From Bordetella parapertussis (GTDB lineage Bacteria; Pseudomonadota; Gammaproteobacteria; Burkholderiales; SG8-41), in assembly GCA_945861275.1 (NCBI GenBank), contig CAMATZ010000024.1:23248-87247 (forward strand): a DNA stretch of 64,000 bases, written 5' to 3'. Shown one piece after another: positions 39,946 to 48,985 of the stretch; position 1 is the first letter of the stretch, and each line of letters opens with the position of its first letter. The notes beneath the pieces were generated by a model. That model ran no database searches and was not told the origin of the DNA. It was given only the letters and a program-made list of their open reading frames with translations. The position numbers were made by a program, and so were the translations under genes.

Positions 39946-40058
39946 CCATGAACCTCCCCGCTCGGGCGGGGACTCAACGCTCCCTTCTCTCTCCGGGAGA
40001 AGGGCTGGGGAGAGCGCAGCGAGGGGGCCGAAGGCGGGAGGAGATGCCAGGTTCATGG
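39946..40058. repeat. 113-bp MITE-like element with 10-bp terminal inverted repeats
   Basis: CCATGAACCT at the left end is perfectly inverted as AGGTTCATGG at the right end. Inside are a CCCCGC/GGCGGGG hairpin and a CCTTCTC/GAGAAGG hairpin. There is no coding potential. No target-site duplication was evident by eye. Confidence 0.55.
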
Positions 40059-40113
40059 TCGCAATTCGCGACGTGCGTGTCGTGGCGTCTCTCCATGCAG
40101 ACAGAATTAACGC

Positions 40114-40275
40114 TCAGTGGCCATAGAGGTGCTGGCGAAGCAAGTCGCGTGCGCCCTCTGCCTTTGCGTCCGGCGTAGAGCCGGTTACCGCGTGCTGCGC
40201 GTGACTGTGCGAGCGGTGGTGAAAGTATTCCACGCCGGCGAGGCATGCCAATAAAAGTATCAGTAGATATTTCAT
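40114..40275 (-). CDS. Small His-rich exported peptide, possibly a lipoprotein
   Basis: A 53-codon frame begins MKYLLILLLACLAGVEY, a textbook signal sequence with a lipobox-like L-L-A-C. It continues with the His-rich stretch FHHRSHSHAQH. The remainder is short and hydrophilic, ending LRQHLYGH. The Shine-Dalgarno is weak (GCGAGA). It stands alone between the RIO kinase and an MFS gene. No family is recognised; the His-rich region suggests metal binding, but it may also be a chance frame. Confidence 0.45.
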   Translation of the reverse strand: MKYLLILLLACLAGVEYFHHRSHSHAQHAVTGSTPDAKAEGARDLLRQHLYGH

Positions 40276-40496
40276 AATCTCGCGTGACAAGATCGTGGAG
40301 GGTAGCGCCGATCTTCAGTAAATAATGTTACGCCCTTTATCGCGGCGGCGGAAGAATGAACCACCGGTACACGATCACGGCATCAAACGCCACCTGTTCG
40401 CCATCACAGGACGGCAGAGCAAACTTTGAATGCTAATATACCGCTGGCAGTCGAAGCTCACCGCAGAATCAAAAACTCCCGAAAGCGCCCCCATCA

Positions 40497-41747
40497 GTGG
40501 CACACATAAAAAAATACAGTTTTCACTACGCGTGGGTCGTTTTGGGGGCGTCGTGCGTCCTCAACATTGTCAGCCGCGCCGATACCGCCTCATTCGCCGT
40601 CTTCATCGATCCTCTGGTCGAGCTGTTTGGGTGGAAGCGCGGCGACATATCGTTTGCCTATTCCCTCGCCTTCCTGGTCGGACTTCCTGCTGTCATGATC
40701 ATGGGGTGGCTGGGAGACCGCTACGGCGCCCGCATACTGATGTTGGGGGCGTCCATTCTGATTGGCGTGGGCACGGTGCTCCTGGGCACCATCACGGAGC
40801 TGTGGCACTTTTATCTGTTTTACGGAGTATTTGTCGGCTCACTGGGGCATGCGGCATTTAGTGTGCTGCTGCCGGTGATCATGACGCGATGGTTCTATCG
40901 CCATATGGGCATCGCGTTAGGCATTTATTGGGCGGCGCAGGGACTCGGCCCGGTGATTTTTGCGCCGCTCTTCCGCTGGCTGTTGGAAACACGGGGATGG
41001 CAAAACACCTTTACCACTATCGGCATTGTGGTGGGATGCATACTGGCAATCTTTTCGATGTTCATAGTCAACAGTCCCGCTGCAAAAGGCCTGACCGCCT
41101 ACGGCGCGGAGGACATCCCCGACAAGCCGCGCGCGCCCGGCACATCCGAACCAGCGCCGGTGCGGCTGCGCGATATTCTCAGCCAGCGCACGGTGTGGCA
41201 GTTGATGAGCATCCACCACATCGGCTGCGTAGCACACGCCGTCATCCTCGCCCATGTGGTATCGATGGCTACCTTCAAGGGCATACCGGGAGTGGAGGCA
41301 GCGGGCGTGCTCGCTACCATCGCCGGCGTCTCGGTGATCAGCCGTTTCACTTTCTCTGTCCTCGCGGAGCGTCTCGGCGGCCGCACCGTGCTCAGCATCT
41401 CGCTGCTGGGCCAGAGCCTGCCGGTGATTATTTTATTTTTTGCCACCGAAGCCTGGGCCTTCTATCTGTTTGCCGTCATCTTTGGCCTATGCTACGGCGG
41501 CGAGATGGTCGGCTTTCCGATCATTAACCGGCAGTTGTTCGGCGATAAGGCGCCCCTAAGCTCGATTTACTCCTTCGAGATGGTGGGGGCCAGTCTCGGC
41601 ATGGCCCTCGGGGGCTGGCTGGGCGGAGGCCTGTTCGACATGTCCGGAGACTATACCTGGTCGCTGACTGCATCCCTGTTGATTGGGTTGGTTGGGCTGC
41701 CGCTGGCGCTTGCCTTGCCGCGCCATAAAAAGACTGCGCTTTACTAA
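40497..41747 (+). CDS. Major facilitator superfamily carrier (monocarboxylate/oxalate-formate type)
   Basis: This 416-residue protein has 12 hydrophobic segments. Opening residues YAWVVLGASCVLNIV and the GWLGDRYGARILMLGA loop match the monocarboxylate/OFA-like MFS groups. It starts at GTG 40497. Organic acid uptake is likely from the family and from the surrounding catabolic genes. The exact substrate is not readable. The next gene is convergent and encodes an aromatic hydroxylase. Confidence 0.87.
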   Translation: MAHIKKYSFHYAWVVLGASCVLNIVSRADTASFAVFIDPLVELFGWKRGDISFAYSLAFLVGLPAVMIMGWLGDRYGARILMLGASILIGVGTVLLGTITELWHFYLFYGVFVGSLGHAAFSVLLPVIMTRWFYRHMGIALGIYWAAQGLGPVIFAPLFRWLLETRGWQNTFTTIGIVVGCILAIFSMFIVNSPAAKGLTAYGAEDIPDKPRAPGTSEPAPVRLRDILSQRTVWQLMSIHHIGCVAHAVILAHVVSMATFKGIPGVEAAGVLATIAGVSVISRFTFSVLAERLGGRTVLSISLLGQSLPVIILFFATEAWAFYLFAVIFGLCYGGEMVGFPIINRQLFGDKAPLSSIYSFEMVGASLGMALGGWLGGGLFDMSGDYTWSLTASLLIGLVGLPLALALPRHKKTALY

Positions 41748-41768
41748 TTCATGTTTAGCGGACATGGG

Positions 41769-43382
41769 TCATACCGCCCGCGTTTGCGCAAAGAGTGCTT
41801 TCACTTGTGCAATCTCGTCTCTGAAACCTGGTGAGCGCAGGAAGCTGATTACGTAGCGGTCCGGACGCAGCAGCAGCGCTTGCGCACCCGCCTCGTTTAG
41901 CAGGCTTTCAAGCACGCCGTCGCAATCGCGCACCACGATGCAATCTTGCGGCGCGTCACGCAAAAACGGCTGATCCTTGCGCACGATCAAAACAAAATGC
42001 AAGGGCAGGCCTGCAAACGCCTCGCGCAGGGCGGCGGGCACGCCCGGCGGCGCACTTCGACCGATGCAGGCAAAGCCGTGACCGAGCACCTCGTCGAGTA
42101 ACACGCGCTCACCGCTTTGCAACTCCACCTGTGGCTGCGCGAGGAGCTGGCCGGCGCGCATCGCCTCACTTGACAACGAGCCGGGCGCCGCATCCGGCAC
42201 GAAAAAGCCCGCGCGGAATCGCGGCTTGGGCTTGAACTTCAGTTGCAACACGTAGTCGCGTGCCGGCGGGTAGAGGCTGATCACCCGCAGCGCACCTTGC
42301 ATGAGCATCGCCGAGAAGCGCGACTTCGGCTGCATGAAAAAGCCTATGCGCAAGGCCATCCGGATCAAGGCCCAGGCGTGGGGCGCGCGCTCGACGGCGT
42401 AACTGTCGAGCAAACGCGGCCCGAGTTCGCCGCGCACGACCGCGGCAAGTTTCCACGCCAGGTTGCAGGCATCGCGCACGCCGCTATTCATGCCCTGCCC
42501 GGCGAACGGCGGCGTCAGGTGCGCGGCATCACCCGCGAGGAACACGCGGCCATTGCGCCATGCGGCGGCGATGCGGGCATGGAAGGTGTAGACCACCTTG
42601 CGCACGATGGGCAGATTAGCGTCGCTGGCGACGCGTTCCCGCATCCAGGCGCGGATGCGGGATTCATCGAGCATCTCCTCAGCGTCCTCATCGGGATGCA
42701 GCATGAATTCATAGCGAAGCGTGCCGTGCGGACCCGGCAGCCGTATGGTTGCACGCGCCGGGTCGCAATAGGTGCGGGTGTGCGGGAACACATCCTGCCG
42801 GTGCGTGAGATCGACAATCAGCCAGCGCTCGGCAAAGGTGGCGCCGCGCATCGAAATACCGAGTTTCTCGCGCACCGCGCTGCGCCCGCCATCGCAGGCC
42901 ACCAGCCAGTCGCACGTGACCTGGCGCGTGACCTCCGCGTGCTTGAGCGAGCATTCAACCTTGTCGTTGGCTTCGGCAAAGTCGACCAGTTCATGGTTCA
43001 TGCACACGCTCACCTGCGGGAAGCGCTTGAGCGCATCGTGCAAAGCCGACTCAAACAACGGCTGGCGAAATGCGTTGCGCTTGGCGTGACCGTACTCGCG
43101 CGAGGTCGGCAGTATCTGCGCAAACACTTTCCCGCTCAGCGCGTGGTAATGCACGCCGTAGCCCTGCACGATGTCGGGCAGCACGCGGCCCAGTGCGCCG
43201 GCGTTTTGCACGGCGCGCAGACTTTCATCGTCGATCGAGACCGCGCGCGGCTCTCCTACGGTGGTGGAATGGCGCTCGATCAGCAGCGTCCCGATACCAT
43301 ACACGCCCAGCAGATTGGCCAGCATCAAGCCGGTGGGCCCGGCGCCGATGATGACAACCGGGTAGTGATTCGCAGGTTTCAT
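41769..43382 (-). CDS. FAD-dependent aromatic hydroxylase, MhpA-like
   Basis: This 537-residue flavoprotein monooxygenase starts at MKPANHYPVVIIGAGPTGL. The GxGxxG dinucleotide motif is near residue 14. DG (VACDGGRSAVREKLGI) and GD (FLAGDAAHLTPPFAGQGMNSGVRDACNLAWKL) motifs follow, and a C-terminal thioredoxin-like domain completes the MhpA/PobA-type layout. E. coli MhpA (554) hydroxylates 3-(3-hydroxyphenyl)propionate. The ring-cleavage genes that usually accompany it are absent here, so the substrate may differ. Confidence 0.85.
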   Translation of the reverse strand: MKPANHYPVVIIGAGPTGLMLANLLGVYGIGTLLIERHSTTVGEPRAVSIDDESLRAVQNAGALGRVLPDIVQGYGVHYHALSGKVFAQILPTSREYGHAKRNAFRQPLFESALHDALKRFPQVSVCMNHELVDFAEANDKVECSLKHAEVTRQVTCDWLVACDGGRSAVREKLGISMRGATFAERWLIVDLTHRQDVFPHTRTYCDPARATIRLPGPHGTLRYEFMLHPDEDAEEMLDESRIRAWMRERVASDANLPIVRKVVYTFHARIAAAWRNGRVFLAGDAAHLTPPFAGQGMNSGVRDACNLAWKLAAVVRGELGPRLLDSYAVERAPHAWALIRMALRIGFFMQPKSRFSAMLMQGALRVISLYPPARDYVLQLKFKPKPRFRAGFFVPDAAPGSLSSEAMRAGQLLAQPQVELQSGERVLLDEVLGHGFACIGRSAPPGVPAALREAFAGLPLHFVLIVRKDQPFLRDAPQDCIVVRDCDGVLESLLNEAGAQALLLRPDRYVISFLRSPGFRDEIAQVKALFAQTRAV

Positions 43383-43670
43383 TTTTTCGCAGCCCGCATT
43401 TGCGCACGCGCCTCCTTGCTGCTCATGAAGCATAGACGCGTGGATAGCAAGCTGCAACCTGTTGAACCGTTCGACCCTCTTGCCGCAACAAGGCTGCTGG
43501 TCAGCGCTAGTGTTTGCGGGCATGGTTTCAATCGCGCGCCAGGTTTATTCAAGGCGTGACTTGCCGGCCGCCACTTGGCGGTCGTGAGCGTCGCGCCACG
43601 TGCTGGCCTCCGCCAGCGAACTATGTCACCATCCCGCCCCCGGCAAATCCACCGAGCGCCCCATTCAATT

Positions 43671-45392
43671 ATGCAAACCGAAACCTTCATTCCCGGCAAA
43701 GACGCCGCGCTCGAATCCACTATCGAGACCATGCAGCAAAAGCTGGCATCGCGTAACTTTCATCTGGATGAATCGTCGTGGCTGAACCCGGTGGAATCGA
43801 TCTGGTCGGTGCATGTGCGCGACCACGAATGCCCGATGCTGTTTGCCAATGGCAAGGGCGCAACCATGCTGGCGGCGCGCGCGAGTGCGCTGGGTGAGTT
43901 TTTTGAGCGGCTTAACACGCATTACTTCTGGACGCATTTTTATCTGGGCGCGACGCGCGCCAATCGCGCATTTGTTCACTATCCGCAGGAACGCTGGTTT
44001 GCCCCGACCAAGAATGGCAAGTGGCCGAAAGCGTTGCTCAATCCCGAACTGCATAAATTCTACAACCCGGACGGTGACATTGATGATCAGGTGCTGGTGG
44101 ACCTGAACTCCGGCAATGTGGCGCGCGGTATTTGCGCGCTGCCGTACACGCGTTTGCGTGATGGCGCGCAGACCTGGATACCGGTCAATATCATCGGCAA
44201 CCTATATGTGAGCAACGGCATGGCGGCGGGCAACACCATGATGGAGGCGCGCAGCCAGGCTTTGTCGGAGATCTTCGAGCGCAACATCAAGAACCGCATC
44301 ATCAGCGAGGGTTTGTGCCTGCCCGAAGTGCCGGACGAAGTGATTGCGCGTTATCCGGGCATCGCCGCAGGCATCAAGGGATTGCGCGAGGCGGGTTTCG
44401 GCATTCTGGTACGCGATGCGTCGCTGGGCGGGCGTTACCCGGTGATGAACGTAACGCTGCTGCATCCGAAGGATCAGGGTGTGTTTGCGAGCTTTGGCGC
44501 GCACCCGCGCTTTCAGGTGGCGCTGGAACGCGCGCTCACTGAGTTGCTGCAAGGCCGTGCGCTGGATGCGCTGGAGAGTTTTCCCGAGCCGGGTTTCGAC
44601 ATGGATGAAATCACCATGGCGTCGAATCTGGAGATTCACTTCGTCGATTCGAGCGGCGTGATCAGCTGGAATTTCCTCGGCGACAAGCCGGATTTTCCGT
44701 TCGCCGACTGGAACTTCAGCACCACCACTGCCGAAGACTACGCGTGGCTGTGCAACTGCATCAAGGCCGAGGGCAAGGATATCTACGTCGCGGATTTCAC
44801 CGAGCAGGGCGCCTACAGTTGCCGCATTCTGGTGCCGGGCATGTCCGAGATTTATCCGGTGGAGGATCTGGCGTGGGAGAACAACAGCGTCGGCAACCAG
44901 ATACGCCCCGCATTGGTCAAGTTGCCCGCGTTAAGCGATGCCGAATCGAAGGCGCTGCTCGACGATTTGCAAACATTGAACCTGAACGACGAGCGCCCGC
45001 TATGGGAAATTCTCGGCCTCGCGATACCGGTGGATACGGTATGGAAAGAGCTGCGCATCGGTGAACTCAAAACCCTGCTGGCGCTGGCCACCGGCGACGA
45101 AGATGCCACGCGCGAAGGCTGCGACTGGATCCATCACTTTCAGGAAATGAAACCGGCGCGGCGGCTGGTGTATCGCTGCATTGAAAGCCTGATGAATCTG
45201 GAGAACGCGGCCGATTACCGGCGTTCGCTGGATTTGTTGTACGGCAAAGAAACCGTGCGTCAGGCGCAAGCCTTGCTTGACCGCAGCGAAAAGTTTTTCG
45301 GCCTGGAAACGCTGGGAGTGGATATGGAAGGCAGTGCCATGCACCAGACGCTGCTGGCGGCCTATGACAAATTGTTTGCGGGGGCTGATTGA
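43671..45392 (+). CDS. ycaO: YcaO-domain protein, E. coli YcaO type
   Basis: This 573-residue protein starts at MQTETFIPGKDAALE and aligns well by eye with E. coli YcaO along its length. Examples are NGKGATMLAARASALGEFFERL, IIGNLYVSNGM, RNIKNRIISEG and IVPGMSEIYP-like segments. The two Glu-rich helices (ALGEFFERL and ALSEIFER) supply the ATP/Mg-binding glutamates of the family. YcaO assists RimO in methylthiolation of ribosomal protein S12. rimO is not in this window. It is not a RiPP-type YcaO by context, because no precursor or partner genes adjoin it. Confidence 0.9.
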   Translation: MQTETFIPGKDAALESTIETMQQKLASRNFHLDESSWLNPVESIWSVHVRDHECPMLFANGKGATMLAARASALGEFFERLNTHYFWTHFYLGATRANRAFVHYPQERWFAPTKNGKWPKALLNPELHKFYNPDGDIDDQVLVDLNSGNVARGICALPYTRLRDGAQTWIPVNIIGNLYVSNGMAAGNTMMEARSQALSEIFERNIKNRIISEGLCLPEVPDEVIARYPGIAAGIKGLREAGFGILVRDASLGGRYPVMNVTLLHPKDQGVFASFGAHPRFQVALERALTELLQGRALDALESFPEPGFDMDEITMASNLEIHFVDSSGVISWNFLGDKPDFPFADWNFSTTTAEDYAWLCNCIKAEGKDIYVADFTEQGAYSCRILVPGMSEIYPVEDLAWENNSVGNQIRPALVKLPALSDAESKALLDDLQTLNLNDERPLWEILGLAIPVDTVWKELRIGELKTLLALATGDEDATREGCDWIHHFQEMKPARRLVYRCIESLMNLENAADYRRSLDLLYGKETVRQAQALLDRSEKFFGLETLGVDMEGSAMHQTLLAAYDKLFAGAD

Positions 45393-45622
45393 AAAGCCCG
45401 TACATACTTGCGTCTATTCCACAGGATAGAACTTTGCCCGACAAGTAATGCGCACCTCCTCTTCGGTGCGATGCTGCCCAGGCAATTGCGCAGGCTTATG
45501 ACATCGTGCGGCAGTAGGCGGTTGACCGCCCTCCAGTCTAGGGATACATTGCCAATTCGTGAAAAAGGGGCGACGTTTTTCATATGCGCCCTATTTGTTG
45601 ATCACTTGGGAGGAAGTTTTTC

Positions 45623-46525
45623 GTGTGTCTGAAATCCATTGTCCTGGCCGCAGCCGTGGCGCTGAGCACGGCCCTGCCGCATTATGTGATTGCGCAGTCT
45701 GCAGTCACCGTGCAACTCAAGCCCCAAGCGCATTATGTGCGCACATTCCCGCCGTTTCGCATCGTCGGGAACGTGTATTACGTCGGAACCTATGATCTGG
45801 CGGTGTACTTGATCACGACACCGCAGGGTCATATGCTGATTAATACCGGGGTCAATGATTCGGCACCGGTAATCAAGTCTAACGTCGAAAAGCTTGGCTT
45901 CCAGTTTTCTGATATCAAGCTTCTGCTTGCAACGCACGGGCACTGGGACCATGTCGGCGCGTTCGCGGAGATCAAGCGCATGACGGGCGCGCCTCTGCTT
46001 ATACACGAGGCCGATGCCGGGCTGGTCGAGAGCGGTGGCAGCGAAGATTATCGTTTTCCGCAGGGCCGCGGCACCACATACGAGCCGGCGAAAGTCGATA
46101 AGCGACTGCGGGAAGGCGACAAGGTGCGCCTTGGCGGCACCGAATTGACGGTGCTTCATCATCCCGGCCATACCAAGGGTTCAGCGACATTTTCATTCAC
46201 CGTGCCAGACGCGGGGCGCGACTACAACGTGCTAATCGTCAACATGGGCAGCATCAATCCCGGCGTTACGGTGAGCGGTATGCCCGCATTTACCGGCATT
46301 ACAGATGCATACGCCAGCACATTGACGCGGCAGAAGCAGATGCAACCGGACATTTGGCTGGCTTCCCACGCCGCACAATTCAACATGCATCAGAAATACA
46401 AGCCGGGCGATCAGTACGATGCCAATCGTTTCGTCGATCCAGATGGGTTCGGTGCAAAAATCCAGTTTTATGAAAAACTGTTTCAGGCGGCGTTGCAGCG
46501 GGAGCGGGAGGCAAAGGCAAAATAG
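45623..46525 (+). CDS. Secreted metallo-beta-lactamase fold hydrolase, subclass B3-like
   Basis: This 300-residue protein starts at GTG with GGGAGGAAG upstream. A signal peptide ends near VIAQS. Zinc ligands are visible as H105-G-H107-W-D109-H110, H183 in HHPGHTKGS, and H249 in ASHAAQF, the B3 pattern. Related proteins include both true carbapenemases and housekeeping lactonases. Its place next to a secreted FMN oxidase, and the lack of any resistance context, favour a metabolic role. Beta-lactamase activity cannot be asserted. Confidence 0.82.
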   Translation: MCLKSIVLAAAVALSTALPHYVIAQSAVTVQLKPQAHYVRTFPPFRIVGNVYYVGTYDLAVYLITTPQGHMLINTGVNDSAPVIKSNVEKLGFQFSDIKLLLATHGHWDHVGAFAEIKRMTGAPLLIHEADAGLVESGGSEDYRFPQGRGTTYEPAKVDKRLREGDKVRLGGTELTVLHHPGHTKGSATFSFTVPDAGRDYNVLIVNMGSINPGVTVSGMPAFTGITDAYASTLTRQKQMQPDIWLASHAAQFNMHQKYKPGDQYDANRFVDPDGFGAKIQFYEKLFQAALQREREAKAK

Positions 46526-46646
46526 TGCAGCAGGAAGGCCATTGGTTGGGGTTGCCGCGCCGTTGCGTTGAAGGATGCCGGCCATGATCTCGAAGTCCAG
46601 CATCCAGCACATAATTACCTACGTCGGATGACATTTAAGGAAAATC

Positions 46647-47912
46647 ATGACAATCAATGCTTCTCCCTCAGCTCGCCGGAACTTTCTCAAGTTTCTCGCC
46701 GCCAGCCCGTATGTTGCCTCAGTCGGCGGCGTTGCCGCTTACTTGCAGCAGGACAGCTTCGCCCAGGACATAAAATCCAGCAGCTTTACCAGCATCATGC
46801 GTGACCGCATGAGCGTTGTCGAAAAACCTTCCGATGCGCTGACGGTGTTTGATTTCGAGGCAACGGCGCGCACCAAGGTTAACCAGGGCCACTGGTCGTA
46901 CATGGCCAGCGGCACCGATGACGACGCGACGCTATTCGCGAATCGCGAGGGGTTCCGGCAGGTGCAGTTGCGCCCGCGCCGCTTGCGCGACGCCACCAAG
47001 GTGGACATGCGTGTGGATTTGTTTGGCACCACTTATGACAGCCCGATCTTTACCTGCCCGACGGGGGGCCAGGGATCAATGCACAGCGACGGCGAGGTGG
47101 CGGTGGCGCGCGCCGCGCGCGCCCGCGGCACCATGCAGATGTTGTCTACCTCTACCGGCATTTCCATCGAAGAAGTCACCAAAGCGCTGGGCCGTCCGGT
47201 GTGGCAGCAGTTTTATGCGCCCAACAAGTGGGAAGCGTGCGTGCAATTACTGAACCGTTTCCAGGCCAACGGTGTGACGGTGATTGCGCTCACCGTCGAT
47301 AACACCACCGGCCGCTTCAGTGAAACGTACTACCGCACCCGGCCCAAAGACATGAAACAGTGCGAGGTCTGTCACAAAGGCGGGCCGGAAGTCGGGCGGC
47401 ATCGCCCCATGCTCGATGGCATCGACATGACGGGCGTTCGCAGATCCGACCCGGCAATGGATTGGAAATTTGTCGAGCGCCTGCGCAACTACTGGAAAGG
47501 CAAGTTCATCATCAAGGGCATCGACACACACGAAGATGCCAAGCTGTGCCTTGAACACGGTCTTGACGGCATACTGGTGTCGAACCACGGCGGGCGCTCC
47601 ACTGAAACCGGGCGCAGTACCATTGAAGCGCTGCCGGAAGTGGCGGCCGCGGTCGGCAAAAAGATTCCCGTGTTTCTGGATGGCGGCGTGCGCCGCGGCG
47701 CCGATGTGTTCAAGGCGCTGGCGCTTGGCGCCACCGGCGTGGGCATCGGCCGGCCGACGCTATGGGGCCTGGGTGCGTTCGGCGAAGCTGGTGTGGATCG
47801 TGTGCTTGAAATTCTGCAACGCGAACTGAAACTGGTGATGGGCAACTGCGGCACGCAAAAGGTGGCCGACATTAACCGCAATTACGTGGCTACGCCGCAC
47901 TGGAAGAGTTAA
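46647..47912 (+). CDS. Tat-exported FMN-dependent alpha-hydroxy-acid oxidase with a CXXCH motif
   Basis: This 421-residue protein has a Tat-type signal (S-A-R-R-N-F-L-K-F-L). The body is an FMN-binding TIM barrel with the active-site His in VSNHGGRS (H314) and DGGVRRGADVFKALALGA for FMN phosphate. Family members oxidise lactate, glycolate or mandelate. An insertion contains C239-E-V-C242-H243, a c-type haem attachment motif absent from typical members, followed by H-R-P-M. If haem is attached, the enzyme could pass electrons directly to cytochromes in the periplasm. The motif could also bind metal instead. Confidence 0.82.
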   Translation: MTINASPSARRNFLKFLAASPYVASVGGVAAYLQQDSFAQDIKSSSFTSIMRDRMSVVEKPSDALTVFDFEATARTKVNQGHWSYMASGTDDDATLFANREGFRQVQLRPRRLRDATKVDMRVDLFGTTYDSPIFTCPTGGQGSMHSDGEVAVARAARARGTMQMLSTSTGISIEEVTKALGRPVWQQFYAPNKWEACVQLLNRFQANGVTVIALTVDNTTGRFSETYYRTRPKDMKQCEVCHKGGPEVGRHRPMLDGIDMTGVRRSDPAMDWKFVERLRNYWKGKFIIKGIDTHEDAKLCLEHGLDGILVSNHGGRSTETGRSTIEALPEVAAAVGKKIPVFLDGGVRRGADVFKALALGATGVGIGRPTLWGLGAFGEAGVDRVLEILQRELKLVMGNCGTQKVADINRNYVATPHWKS

Positions 47913-47965
47913 ACGCGTCGATCCGGCGCAAAAGCGCTAAAGTTACGAACGGCCACGGAGACGCC

Positions 47966-48952
47966 ATGCAGGCTTCGCGACGACATAGATACGCAACCAG
48001 ATTCGTGCTGGGCGCAGCGTTCGCGGCAGCGCCAGCGTTTGCGCAGGCGCAACAGAATTACCCGGTGAAGCCAATCCGTCTGGTGATCTCGACCACCGCC
48101 GCCAGTCAGCCCGACACGCTGGCGCGCATGTTCGCCCAGAAAATGAGCGAGAGCTGGGGACGACCCGTGATAGTGGACAATCGGCCTGGCGCAAGCGGAT
48201 TACTGGCGGCGAGTCCGGTTGCCAGGGCCGCGCCGGACGGCTACACGCTCATTTACACGCTGCCCAATTTTGCCATCAGCGCGGCAATGCAGCCTAGCCT
48301 TCCTTACGACCCGCTCAAAGACTACGCGGGCGCTACGCAGATCGGGTTCAGCGCAAACCTGCTGGTGGTGGCGCCTACGCTGGGCGTCAAGACGATCAAG
48401 GAGTTTATCGCTCTCGCCAAGGCCCAGCCCGGCAAGTTCATCTTTGGCTCCAGCTCGACCGGATCCGCGAGCCACTTGAGCGGTGCACGCTTTAACCTCG
48501 CCGCCGGCATCAAGGTTATACAGGTGGCGTTCAAAGGCGGGCCGGAAGCGATGATCGAAGTGCTGGGCGGACGCGTCCACTACACCGTCGCGACGCTGGG
48601 CGTGGCGCTGCCTTTCATCCAGGATGGGAAGGTGGTGCCGTTGGCGATGACCGCGCCTTGGCGTACACCCGTACTGCCTGACGTGCCGTCGCTGGCTGAG
48701 CTGCTGTCCGAGTTCAAGCAACCCGAAACATCGCACGCAATACTGGCGCCCGCCGGCACACCACGTCCCATTCTCAATCAGATCAGCAAAGAGATGGCGC
48801 GTATTCTCGGCTTCCCCGACGTCAAGGAACGGATGCAGGCCATCGGCTTTGTTGCCGCGCCGACTACGCCGGAGGAATGCGACAAGATCCTGCGCGCCCA
48901 AATCACAACCTTATCCAAATTGATACGGGATGCCGGTCTGCAAGCCAGGTAA
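47966..48952 (+). CDS. Bug-type (TTT family) substrate-binding protein
   Basis: This 328-residue receptor has a basic N-terminus (QASRRHRYATRF) and a signal peptide ending AFAQAQQ. Then come IRLVISTTAASQPDTLARMFAQ and VDNRPGASGLLAASPVARA. The usual PPGG turn is replaced by TTAASQ, so the ligand loop is atypical. It lies 53 bases after the FMN oxidase and 33 bases before an amidohydrolase gene, all on the plus strand. That suggests a shared operon whose ligand may be the hydroxyacid or ester substrate. Confidence 0.9.
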   Translation: MQASRRHRYATRFVLGAAFAAAPAFAQAQQNYPVKPIRLVISTTAASQPDTLARMFAQKMSESWGRPVIVDNRPGASGLLAASPVARAAPDGYTLIYTLPNFAISAAMQPSLPYDPLKDYAGATQIGFSANLLVVAPTLGVKTIKEFIALAKAQPGKFIFGSSSTGSASHLSGARFNLAAGIKVIQVAFKGGPEAMIEVLGGRVHYTVATLGVALPFIQDGKVVPLAMTAPWRTPVLPDVPSLAELLSEFKQPETSHAILAPAGTPRPILNQISKEMARILGFPDVKERMQAIGFVAAPTTPEECDKILRAQITTLSKLIRDAGLQAR

Positions 48953-48985
48953 CGCGTGTGTTGATTAGCAAAAGGAGCGGTAACC

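Noticed and set aside
42243..43559. A 438-codon plus-strand frame opposite the MhpA-like gene
   Set aside because: Antisense to a gene with complete flavoprotein motifs; its translation shows no domain.
43671..45392. RiPP (azole or thioamide) biosynthetic cluster around YcaO
   Set aside because: The protein matches the E. coli ribosomal-accessory YcaO; no precursor peptide, E1-like or dehydrogenase partner adjoins it.
45623..46525. Carbapenem-resistance gene
   Set aside because: The zinc ligands fit the B3 fold, but the same pattern occurs in non-lactamase hydrolases and the context is metabolic.
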